The position numbers and the translations under genes are program-made. From Oscillospiraceae bacterium (GTDB lineage Bacteria; Bacillota; Clostridia; Oscillospirales; Oscillospiraceae), in NCBI GenBank assembly GCA_902791215.1, contig CADAUZ010000011.1, positions 1 to 64,000 on the forward strand: a stretch of 64,000 nucleotides of DNA. The letters are read 5' to 3'. The notes under the pieces were generated by a model. It was given only the letters and a program-made list of their open reading frames with translations, was not told the origin of the DNA and made no database searches. This document shows positions 27,849-35,294 of the stretch, piece by piece; position 1 is the stretch's first letter; each line of letters begins with the position of its first letter.

Positions 27849-28406
27849 TTACGCTCTGGACAGATACTCGCCGGTGCGGGTGTCGATCTTGATGCGCTCG
27901 CCGCGCTCGATGAAGAGCGGCACCTTGATCTCGGCGCCGGTCTCGACGATGGCGGGCTTGGTGGCGTTGGTGGCGGTGTTGCCGGCAAAGCCCGGATCGG
28001 TCTCGGTGACCTCAAGCTCCACGAAGAAGGGGGGCTCGACGTTGAAGACCTTCCCCTTGTAGGAGTAGATCGTGCACTCCATGTTTTCCTTGACGAACTT
28101 GAAGTTGTCGTTCAGCACGGACGCGTTGACCGGCTCCTGGTCGTAGGTCTCGGGGTTCATGAAGTAGTAGAGATCACCGTCGTTGTACAGGTACTCCATG
28201 GTGACGCGGTCGACGGTGGCGTTCTCGAACTTGGCGGTGGGGTTGAAGGAAGTTTCGGTGACGGCGCCGGTGATGACGTTCTTCATCTTGGTGCGGACAA
28301 AGGCCGCGCCCTTGCCGGGCTTGACGTGCTGGAACTCGACGACCTGCATGACCTGGCCGTCCATCTCAAAGGTAACGCCGTTTCTGAAATCGCCTGCAGT
28401 AATCAT
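27849..28406 (-). CDS. efp: Elongation factor P
   Basis: Relieves ribosome stalling at polyproline stretches. It is 185 residues with the three beta-barrel layout: [17 protein letters not shown] at the start, the loop KPGKGAAF with the apical lysine near 32, and the signature region near 150-165 ([23 protein letters not shown]). RBS GGGAGG lies before the ATG at 28406. It follows the M24 peptidase gene, as in many Firmicutes, but an R2 repeat separates the two. Confidence 0.98.
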   Translation of the reverse strand: MITAGDFRNGVTFEMDGQVMQVVEFQHVKPGKGAAFVRTKMKNVITGAVTETSFNPTAKFENATVDRVTMEYLYNDGDLYYFMNPETYDQEPVNASVLNDNFKFVKENMECTIYSYKGKVFNVEPPFFVELEVTETDPGFAGNTATNATKPAIVETGAEIKVPLFIERGERIKIDTRTGEYLSRA

Positions 28407-28498
28407 ATAAAGGGACCTCCCGAAAGATTAGTTGAATAGATAAATCCAGTTATCTACGTTATTTTACAGGATATGCACGCATAATGCAAGCATTTTTT

Positions 28499-28615
28499 GA
28501 GAAAGTGAAAAGCGGAAAGTGAAAAGTGAAGATAAAGTTTGTTTTACTCTTTATCATCTGTCCGCGAAGCGGACACCATAACTCCACTTTTCACTCTTCA
28601 ATTTACACTTTTTAC
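28499..28615. repeat. R2 element between the peptidase and efp genes
   Basis: The purine arm GAAAGTGAAAAGCGGAAAGT and a pyrimidine arm of CACTTTTCACTCTTC type flank a core with the palindrome TCCGCGAAGCGGA. It belongs to the same family as elements at 25401, 44703, 47238, 52468, 57766 and 59411. Confidence 0.75.
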
Positions 28616-29682
28616 AGAACGATCAGTTCGTTTTTGGGCGCTTTTGTGATGACCTCGGCGCAGGTCTCGCGGATGATCATAACGTCCTCGATGCGCACGC
28701 CGAAGCGGCCGGGCAGATAGATACCGGGCTCGGCGGAGGAGAGGGAGCCCGCCGGCAGCGGCACGTTTCCGGTGGGGCCGGCGAAGGGCGGCTCGTGGAT
28801 GTCGAGGCCCAGGCAGTGGCCGAAGCCGTGGCCGAAGTATTCGCCGTAGCCCGCATCCGCGATGACCTTGCGGGAGGCGGCATCGATGTCCTTGCCCAGG
28901 ACACCCGCGTGCGCCGCGGCGATGCCCGCAAGCTGGGCCTTGAGAACGGTGTAGTAGACGTTCTTCATCTCGTCGGTGGCCGAGCCGACCGCGACGGTGC
29001 GCGTCATGTCGGAGCAGTAGCCGTCCTTGAGGCTGCCGAAGTCCATGGTCACGAAGTCGCCTTTTTGGACCACCTTGTCGCCGGGCACGCCGTGGGGCAT
29101 GCTGGTCTTGGAGCCGGTGACCACAATGGGGTCGAAGGAATTGCCCTCGCTGCCGTGGCGGAGCATGCGGTAGACAAGCTCCGCCGCGATCTCACGTTCG
29201 GTCATGCCGGGCTTTATGATGTGCAGGACCTCCTCCAGCGCCGCCTCGCTGATGCGCTGGGCGTGGATCATGGAGGCGATCTCCTCCTCGGTCTTGACCA
29301 CCCGGAGGTTCCGAAACAGCTCGCCCGCGCTCTCGAGCTTCACGCCGAGCTTCTGCTCCCAGCCGAGGAAGGCCGCGTGGCTGAGGCTCTGGTCCTCCGC
29401 CGCGATCTTTTCGGCGCCCATCTCCGCGAGGGCCTCTTTGAGCTTGGCAGCCAGCGGGCATGCCCTGTCGAACATGCGCACCTCAGCGCCCTCGGCCTGC
29501 TGTTCGGCCGCCTCGATGTAGCGGGAGTCGGTGATAAGGAAGGCCTTCTCCCGGCCGACGAGCACCGCGCCGTCGGTAAAGGGGAAGCCCGCGGCATAGC
29601 GCTGGTTCTTCTCGTCGGTGATAAGCAGCGCGTCCAGGCCGCGCTTGATGAGTTCTTCCCGGATTCTTGCGATTTGATTCAT
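28612..29682 (-). CDS. Xaa-Pro aminopeptidase (M24 family)
   Basis: A cytosolic dinuclear-metal aminopeptidase that removes N-terminal residues preceding proline. It has 356 residues: the creatinase-like N-terminal domain (about 1-125) and the pita-bread domain (about 130-356). The metal ligands are visible in TMDFGSLKDGYCSDMTRT (two Asp), HGFGHCLGLDIHE (His), the Glu of SSAEPGIYLPG and the Glu of GVRIEDVM. The ATG at 29682 follows AAGGAC. Its neighbour efp is the usual one. Confidence 0.94.
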   Translation of the reverse strand: MNQIARIREELIKRGLDALLITDEKNQRYAAGFPFTDGAVLVGREKAFLITDSRYIEAAEQQAEGAEVRMFDRACPLAAKLKEALAEMGAEKIAAEDQSLSHAAFLGWEQKLGVKLESAGELFRNLRVVKTEEEIASMIHAQRISEAALEEVLHIIKPGMTEREIAAELVYRMLRHGSEGNSFDPIVVTGSKTSMPHGVPGDKVVQKGDFVTMDFGSLKDGYCSDMTRTVAVGSATDEMKNVYYTVLKAQLAGIAAAHAGVLGKDIDAASRKVIADAGYGEYFGHGFGHCLGLDIHEPPFAGPTGNVPLPAGSLSSAEPGIYLPGRFGVRIEDVMIIRETCAEVITKAPKNELIVL

Positions 29683-29706
29683 GTGTCTTGTCCTTCTTCT
29701 TGAAAA

Positions 29707-31140
29707 TTATCCCTTATACTGGGGAAACGTCACGATAAAGCGTGACCCTCGCGGCTCGTTGGCGCCGACGGCGATGCTGCCGCCGTGGGCCTTGACCGCG
29801 TCGTGCACGATGCTTAAGCCCAAGCCGCTGCCGCCCGCCTCGCGGGAGCGCGCCTTGTCGATGCGGTAGAAGCGGCCGAAGATGTTGTAGCGCTCGTCCT
29901 CGGGGATGCCGACGCCGGTGTCCTCCACGGTCAGCTGCACATTGCCGTTTTCGGCGCGGAGCTTCGCCGTGACGCTGCCGCCGGGGAAGTTGTACTTGAC
30001 GGCGTTCTCCAGGAGGTTGAAGACGATATGGTGCATGTTGCTCTTCGTGGCAAGCACCATGCAGCCGTCCTCGAGCTCGGCGTTGAGCGTGACCTGCTTT
30101 TCCGCCGCCACCGGGCGCAGGAGGGTCATCGCGTCCTCCACCGACTTCTTCACGTCCACGGGCTCCGGCACGATCTGAATGTCGTCGTCCATGCGCGACA
30201 GGCTCAGCAGGTCCTCCGTCATGTGCTGCAGACGCTCGGCCTCGTTGCCGATGTCTGAGACGAACTCACGCATGGTGTCGGTGTCCATGTTCTCGGTCTG
30301 CACGATGCTGTCGGCCAGCAGCCGGATGGAGGCAAGCGGGGTCTTGAGCTCATGGGAGGCGTCGGACACGAAGCGGCGGCGCTGCCGCTCGGTATCTTCG
30401 AGATAGGCGGTGAGGGCGTTGAACTCCCGGCTGAGCTCGGACAGCTCGTCCTTGCCGGAGACCTCTATACGGTATTTATAGTCGCCGCCCGAGACTACGC
30501 GGATAGCGTTGGAAAGCTGGCGGAGCTTTCCGAGTACGGTGGTGGCGTAGATGGCGGTCAGTCCCAGGGCGGCCAGGGCGATCACCACCGAGATGACCCG
30601 GATCTGCAGCTTCAGCTCCCGCAGGATCTGGCCGCGCTCGGCGTCGTTTTCCCGCAGGAACACGGCCCCGGTGATCTTGAGGCGGTTCGAGACGGGGATG
30701 GCATAGCTTGAGAGAAAGCTTGCGTCCCGGAACACGGAGCGAAACACCGTCTTCCCGCTCAGGGCCAGGAGCATATCCGGCTCCGTATCAGAGCCGCTCA
30801 GGCCCTCGTCGGAATCGTAGACGGCCACGCCGTTCCTGTCCGCCACGGTGACGCGCTCGAAGCCCTGCATATCCAGCAGGCGCAGCACCTCCGCCACGTT
30901 CTCCTCGTCCGGCTTCTCAAGCCCCGCAAGGGCCGAGGCCAGTGTCGACGCCTGGCTCTCCATGGCCTTTTCCTTCTCCTGGTACACCGCGTCCCGCGTG
31001 GAGACATAGGGGAAGATATTCAGCATCAGCAGCAGGATCAGCAGCAGCATCCCGATGAACGAGAAGAACTGAAAGCTGATGCTGCCGGTGTTGATGCCCC
31101 GTTTGGCGCCGGTCTTCGGCGCGGATGCTTCATTCGGCAA
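29707..31140 (-). CDS. Membrane sensor histidine kinase
   Basis: A 477-residue kinase that pairs with the response regulator directly upstream. It has two membrane helices (about 24-45 and 180-200) around an extracytoplasmic sensor region, then HAMP (about 200-255), HisKA with the phosphoacceptor His in FVSDASHELKTPLASIR, and HATPase with NLLENAVKYN, EDTGVGIPEDE and GGSGLGLSIV. The layout is PhoR/WalK-like. The start is TTG at 31140 inside the regulator gene, so translation is coupled. The signal is unknown; the convergent D,D-carboxypeptidase gene hints at the envelope. Confidence 0.92.
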   Translation of the reverse strand: MPNEASAPKTGAKRGINTGSISFQFFSFIGMLLLILLLMLNIFPYVSTRDAVYQEKEKAMESQASTLASALAGLEKPDEENVAEVLRLLDMQGFERVTVADRNGVAVYDSDEGLSGSDTEPDMLLALSGKTVFRSVFRDASFLSSYAIPVSNRLKITGAVFLRENDAERGQILRELKLQIRVISVVIALAALGLTAIYATTVLGKLRQLSNAIRVVSGGDYKYRIEVSGKDELSELSREFNALTAYLEDTERQRRRFVSDASHELKTPLASIRLLADSIVQTENMDTDTMREFVSDIGNEAERLQHMTEDLLSLSRMDDDIQIVPEPVDVKKSVEDAMTLLRPVAAEKQVTLNAELEDGCMVLATKSNMHHIVFNLLENAVKYNFPGGSVTAKLRAENGNVQLTVEDTGVGIPEDERYNIFGRFYRIDKARSREAGGSGLGLSIVHDAVKAHGGSIAVGANEPRGSRFIVTFPQYKG

Positions 31141-31825
31141 GGTAATACCCCACTCCCCATTTGGTGATGATGTGCTCCGGCTGCGCCGGGTTCATCTCCA
31201 GCTTTTCGCGAAGCCTTCGGATGTGCACGTCCACCGTGCGTGTATCGCCCAGATAATCATAGCCCCACACCAGGTCCAGCAGCTTCTCGCGGGAAAAGAC
31301 CTTGCCCGGGTTTTTCATCAGGAAGAGCATGAGGTCGAATTCCTTCATCGTAAGCTCCACCTCCTGCCCGTCCTTGAAGGCGCTGCGGCGCTTTTCGTCG
31401 AGCGTGATGTGCCCGCACCTGAGCACGTCCGCCTCCTCGGCCTTCGCCGGTGCGGCGGGAGCCGTGATGGACGAGCGGCGGATGAGCGCCCGCACGCGCG
31501 CCTTGAGCTCGAGGATGTTGAAGGGTTTGGTGATATAGTCGTCCGCGCCGGACTCAAAGCCCATGAGCTTGTCGGCGTCCTCGCTGCGCGCCGTGAGCAT
31601 GATGATGGGTACGGTAGAGAAGCCCCGGATCTCCTGGCAGGCCTCCAGCCCGTCCTTCTTCGGCATCATGAGGTCCAGGATGATAAGGGCGTAGTCCCCC
31701 TCCCGGGCCATCTCGACGGCGGTCTCGCCGTCGTGGGCCGTATCGACGGTGTAGCCCTCGTTCTCCAGATTGAATTTAATGCCCTTAACCAGCAATTTTT
31801 CGTCATCAACGACCAAAATATTCAT
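31130..31825 (-). CDS. OmpR/PhoB-family response regulator
   Basis: A 231-residue regulator with a receiver domain (MNILVVDDEKLL, acceptor Asp in LIILDLMMPKKDG, switch Lys in DDYITKPF) and a winged-helix DNA-binding domain (about 130-231: MKEFDLMLFLMKNPGKVFSR, WGYDYLGDTRTVDVHI). It is phosphorylated by the kinase at 29707. The start at 31825 is set by AAAGGAAG upstream and by the receiver N-terminus; a longer frame to 31978 is not plausible. The two genes overlap by 11 bases. Confidence 0.96.
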   Translation of the reverse strand: MNILVVDDEKLLVKGIKFNLENEGYTVDTAHDGETAVEMAREGDYALIILDLMMPKKDGLEACQEIRGFSTVPIIMLTARSEDADKLMGFESGADDYITKPFNILELKARVRALIRRSSITAPAAPAKAEEADVLRCGHITLDEKRRSAFKDGQEVELTMKEFDLMLFLMKNPGKVFSREKLLDLVWGYDYLGDTRTVDVHIRRLREKLEMNPAQPEHIITKWGVGYYLAE

Positions 31826-31937
31826 AAAAGCTTCCTTTCCAGAGGCCTTGCATTTTTCTCTGTGACCCGGTATAATAACCAGTACGGTTTTTATCCATGT
31901 CCTGTATCCACGCCTATTAATTGATTCACAGATAGAT

Positions 31938-31966
31938 ATTATACCATACTCCATTTCGGAAAACAA
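31938..31966 (-). promoter_or_regulatory. Sigma-A promoter for the two-component operon
   Basis: On the minus strand TTGTTT (31966-31961), a 17-base spacer and a perfect TATAAT (31943-31938), with a leader of roughly 105 bases before the regulator ATG. Confidence 0.65.
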
Positions 31967-31978
31967 CGGGAGAACCAA

Positions 31979-33445
31979 ATGAAAAAACGCAGAATTTTCC
32001 CCCTTATCCTGCTTTTAAGTCTGGTGATGAGTATGTTCGCCCCGGCAGCCCTGGCGCTGGAGGTGCCCCAGCTCAACGGCCAGGCCGCCGTGCTGGTGGA
32101 CCTGGACGCGGGGCGGGTCCTCTACGGCTACAACATGGACGCCGAGCGCGCACCCGCAAGCCTCACCAAGGTCATGACCGTGCTGCTGGCGCTCGAAGCG
32201 GTGGACTCCGGGCGCGTCAGTCTCGACGAGATGATCGTGGCGCAGGACGACTGTCTGGAGGGTCTGGAGGAGGATTCCAGCACCTCGGGCATCGGGCCGG
32301 GGGTCTCGATCTCCATGAAGGATCTTTTATACTGCGCGCTTTTGCAGTCGGCAAACGAGGCCTGCAATATCATCGGCCGCTACATATCCGGCAGCATTTC
32401 CGGCTTTGTGGACCAGATGAACCGCAAGGCCGAGCAGCTCGGCTGCCAGCACACCCACTTTGTCAACACCAACGGCCTGCCCGCCGAGAACCATTACTCC
32501 TCGGCCTACGACCAATACCTCATTTTTGCCGAGGCCATGAAGCACCCGCTGTTCATGGAGATCTCCAACACCGCCTCCTACTCGGCCGACTGCACCGCCG
32601 TCAATAACGGCGAGCCCATCGGCAATTCCAACGCCCTCATCAACATCACCTCCATCTACTCCAACGGCGGCCGCTACCTCTACGAGGGGGCCAGCGGCGG
32701 CAAAACCGGCTACACCCGCGCGGCGGGCTACTGCCTCGTCTCCACCGCCCAGCGAAACGGCGTGCGGCTGCTGGCCGTGGCCATGGGCTGCGACGGCGCG
32801 CTCAACGCCCAGATCGAGGACTATTACAACTTCATCGACAGCCGCACTCTCTACGATTGGGGTTTTAATAATTTCTCCTACCGTACCCTGGTCAGTGCCA
32901 ATGAGGTCGTGGAGCGCCAGGACGTCGAGCTTGCCGAGGGCAATGCCGTGGCCATGCTCCGCCCGCAGGAGGAGCTGCGCGCCCTGATGCCCAATGAGGT
33001 GAAGGACGAGGATATCCGCCGCGAGGTTATTCTCTACAACGAGACCCTGCGCGCCCCCATCGGCGCGGGCACGGTGCTCGGCGAGGTGCGCGTGTATGTG
33101 AACAGCACTCTCTTCGGCACCTCCCGTCTCGTCAACAGCTCCGCCATTGAGCTGTCGCGCAACGCCTACCTCACGAGGCGCGTCGGCGAGATCCTCAGCA
33201 AGGGCTGGGTCATCGCGCTTATCAGCGTCCTGCTCTTCTTTACCATCGTCTATCTCATCCTCATCACCCGCTACCGCCGCCTTCGCAAGAAGCACCTGCG
33301 CGAGCGCCGCCGCGCCGAGAAGCGCAGGCGCGAGGAGGAGCTGCAAAAGCGCCGCCAGGGCACGACCCTCCAGAGCGCCGACCCCGTCGACCGCTTCGAC
33401 TTCAGCGCCGACATGAGCGAGTTTTTCGACGACGAGGGAAAATAA
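31979..33445 (+). CDS. D-alanyl-D-alanine carboxypeptidase (DacF-like)
   Basis: Trims the terminal D-Ala of peptidoglycan stem peptides outside the membrane. The 488-residue protein has a signal peptide (1-27), the S11 peptidase domain with catalytic SLTK near 62-65, SAN near 124-126 and KTG near 242, then a beta domain. A C-terminal membrane helix (about 405-425) follows, with a strongly basic cytosolic tail (RRLRKKHLRERRRAEKRRRE). The helix replaces the usual amphipathic anchor, and the charged tail is unusual. GGGAG precedes the ATG. It diverges from the two-component operon, which may regulate it (inference). Confidence 0.94.
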   Translation: MKKRRIFPLILLLSLVMSMFAPAALALEVPQLNGQAAVLVDLDAGRVLYGYNMDAERAPASLTKVMTVLLALEAVDSGRVSLDEMIVAQDDCLEGLEEDSSTSGIGPGVSISMKDLLYCALLQSANEACNIIGRYISGSISGFVDQMNRKAEQLGCQHTHFVNTNGLPAENHYSSAYDQYLIFAEAMKHPLFMEISNTASYSADCTAVNNGEPIGNSNALINITSIYSNGGRYLYEGASGGKTGYTRAAGYCLVSTAQRNGVRLLAVAMGCDGALNAQIEDYYNFIDSRTLYDWGFNNFSYRTLVSANEVVERQDVELAEGNAVAMLRPQEELRALMPNEVKDEDIRREVILYNETLRAPIGAGTVLGEVRVYVNSTLFGTSRLVNSSAIELSRNAYLTRRVGEILSKGWVIALISVLLFFTIVYLILITRYRRLRKKHLRERRRAEKRRREEELQKRRQGTTLQSADPVDRFDFSADMSEFFDDEGK

Positions 33446-33456
33446 AACCATTTTTG

Positions 33457-33600
33457 GGCGCGTTGCAAAATGCATGTCATCCTGAGCGTAAGCGAAGGAT
33501 CTTTCTCTAAAATTATGCAAAACCTTCAAAAGAAAGATCCTTCGTCACTTCATTCCTCAGGATGACAAAACGGTAAGCATTTTGCAACGCGCCCTTTTTT
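33457..33600. repeat. R1 element (copy 2) with 17-bp perfect outer arms
   Basis: The outer arms GGCGCGTTGCAAAATGC (33457-33473) and GCATTTTGCAACGCGCC (33577-33593) flank an R1 core (GTCATCCTGAGCG...AGGATCTTTC and GAAAGATCCTTCG...CAGGATGAC). A T run follows, so the structure can also terminate the carboxypeptidase transcript. Confidence 0.85.
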
Positions 33601-33625
33601 ACCGTGATTCTTAACAAGCGGATTA

Positions 33626-33654
33626 TTGACAGTCGCGGCGGAATCATGTATTAT
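33626..33654 (+). promoter_or_regulatory. Sigma-A promoter for the tat operon
   Basis: A perfect TTGACA (33626-33631), a 17-base spacer and TATTAT (33649-33654), with a leader of about 55 bases before the first tat gene. Confidence 0.85.
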
Positions 33655-33716
33655 CTCCTTTAGCAGAGTACCGGACAGGGCGCGTTCGCCCTGCCGTCGG
33701 AAAGGAGGGTTCCGGC

Positions 33717-34175
33717 ATGAAGATCGGCGCGATGGAGCTGGTCGTCATCTTTATCGTGGCGCTGCTGGTGATCGGCCCCGACAAGCTGCCGCAGTACGCG
33801 CGCAAGTTCGGCGCTGCGATGCGGGAGTTCCGCAAGGCCTCCCAGGGGGTGACGCAGGAGCTGCGCGAGAGCGTCATCGACCCGCTGGAAGAGGCCCAGA
33901 AGCCGCTGCGTGAGGCGATGGAGCCGCTGGAGGACATTTCAAAGGGCCTCAAGTCGGATCTCAACGCCGTGGAAAAGGACCTCAAGAACATCGGCAAGAG
34001 CAAGCCCCAGGAGACAAAGCCCGCCGCTCCGGCGGACGAGAAAACCGCGCCGGCGGAGGAAAAGCCCGCGCCCGCAGAAGCTGCCGCGCCCACCGATGAG
34101 GCGCAGGCGGACAGCGCACAGGTGAGCGACCCCGCCGCGGACAGCGAAGAGAAACAGGAAGGAGAAACCGCATGA
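33717..34175 (+). CDS. Twin-arginine translocase subunit, TatA/TatB type (long form)
   Basis: A 152-residue component of the Tat export system with one N-terminal membrane helix (MELVVIFIVALLVIGPDKLP), the G-P hinge and an amphipathic helix (QYARKFGAAMREFRKAS), then a long charged tail rich in Ala, Pro and Glu. Its length and tail suggest a TatB-like role in substrate reception, while the short second gene is the pore-forming TatA. AAAGGAGG precedes the ATG. It overlaps the next gene by 4 bases (ATGA). Confidence 0.92.
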   Translation: MKIGAMELVVIFIVALLVIGPDKLPQYARKFGAAMREFRKASQGVTQELRESVIDPLEEAQKPLREAMEPLEDISKGLKSDLNAVEKDLKNIGKSKPQETKPAAPADEKTAPAEEKPAPAEAAAPTDEAQADSAQVSDPAADSEEKQEGETA

Positions 34176-34399
34176 GAATCGGTACACAGGAACTGATCAT
34201 CATTCTGATCGTTGTCATCATCATTTTTGGACCCACGCAGATCCCGAAGCTGACGAAGATGTTCGGCAAGAGCGTGAAGAGCTTCAAGGACGGCATGGAC
34301 GAGGCGTCTGAGGACATCGCCGACGAGAAGAAGGCAGCGAAGGCGCAGAAGGCCAAGGCCGCCGACAGCGCAGCCGCCGCCGATGAAAAAGAAAGCTAA
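34172..34399 (+). CDS. tatA: Twin-arginine translocase subunit TatA
   Basis: A 75-residue protein with the TatA pattern: membrane helix IGTQELIIILIVVIIIFGPT, the FGP hinge, the amphipathic helix QIPKLTKMFGKSVKSFKDGM and a short charged tail. It oligomerises to form the transport path for folded proteins. Its start overlaps the stop of the preceding gene and its end overlaps tatC by 17 bases, so all three are co-translated. Confidence 0.93.
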   Translation: MRIGTQELIIILIVVIIIFGPTQIPKLTKMFGKSVKSFKDGMDEASEDIADEKKAAKAQKAKAADSAAAADEKES

Positions 34400-35147
34400 A
34401 GAGCCCGTCTCCCCCGACGGGAGCATGAGTCTGTCGGGGCACCTGCGGGAGCTGAGAAACCGCATCCTGATCTGCGTGATACTGCTGGTGGTGGTCTTCG
34501 GCATATGCCTGAGCTTTGCCCCCCGCCTTGTGACGCTGCTGACGGACATGGGTCGGCGCTATGACTATGTCTATGTCTACATCGCGCCGCAGGAGCTTTT
34601 CCTCGTGTACATGAACGTGGCCCTGGTGGGCGCGGTGGTGGTGTGCTTCCCGGTGCTGGCCTACCAGGTCTACGCCTTCTGCAGCCCCGGGCTCAGCGGC
34701 AAGGAGCGCGGGTACATCTCCGGCGCGCTGATTGCGGGCGGGCTGTGCTTTCTCGTGGGCGTGGCCTTTGCCTATTTTATCAGCCTGCCCTTCATGCTGC
34801 GCTTTCTGATCCAGTTTACCGGTGAGGTGGATGTCGCCGCCTCCATCAGCATCCAGCAGTATGTGAGCTTTCTGCTGACGGTGTTCGTGATTTTCGGCCT
34901 GGTGTTCGAGCTGCCGGTGGTTTCCGTGCTGCTCACGGGACTCGGCCTAGTAAAGGCGGAGTGGCTGGTCAAGGGCCGCAAGGTGATGATCGTCATTATC
35001 TTTGTCCTCGCCGCCATCATCACCCCGCCGGACATTGTCTCCCAGATCATGGTCGCCGTGCCGATGCTGGGACTCTACGAGATCAGCATCGCCCTCAGCC
35101 GTGTGGTCGGCAGAGCAAGAAAGGGCGCTGCGGAAGCCGCATCATAA
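34383..35147 (+). CDS. tatC: Twin-arginine translocase subunit TatC
   Basis: A 254-residue six-helix membrane protein that binds the twin-arginine signal. The N-terminal motif LSGHLRELRNRILICV and the FCSPGLSGKERGY-type first loop are diagnostic. The order tatB-tatA-tatC is compact, with a terminator after it. The next gene encodes a protein with an RR signal, so the translocase and at least one substrate lie side by side. Confidence 0.97.
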   Translation: MKKKAKEPVSPDGSMSLSGHLRELRNRILICVILLVVVFGICLSFAPRLVTLLTDMGRRYDYVYVYIAPQELFLVYMNVALVGAVVVCFPVLAYQVYAFCSPGLSGKERGYISGALIAGGLCFLVGVAFAYFISLPFMLRFLIQFTGEVDVAASISIQQYVSFLLTVFVIFGLVFELPVVSVLLTGLGLVKAEWLVKGRKVMIVIIFVLAAIITPPDIVSQIMVAVPMLGLYEISIALSRVVGRARKGAAEAAS

Positions 35148-35156
35148 AATAACCCC

Positions 35157-35192
35157 AAATGAGAGACCGAAGCTCCGGTCTCTCATTTTATT
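35157..35192 (+). terminator. Intrinsic terminator after tatC
   Basis: A 13-bp perfect stem (AAATGAGAGACCG / CGGTCTCTCATTT) with a 6-base loop, then TATTCT. Confidence 0.85.
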
Positions 35193-35210
35193 CTCCGGGC
35201 TGAAAAATAA

Positions 35211-35239
35211 TTGACGTACTGCGCCGCTTGCGGTAAAAT
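35211..35239 (+). promoter_or_regulatory. Sigma-A promoter for the flavoprotein reductase gene
   Basis: TTGACG (35211-35216), a 17-base spacer and TAAAAT (35234-35239) give the flavoprotein its own transcript with a leader of about 50 bases. Confidence 0.7.
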
Positions 35240-35294
35240 AAGGTATCATTTGGGAATCGTTTCACAATTGAAAAAATGAAAAGGAGACATGACT

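Noticed and set aside
29707..31825. WalRK essential cell-wall two-component system
   Set aside because: The kinase layout is compatible, but the usual walHIJ partners are absent and the M24 peptidase follows, so I left the pair unnamed.
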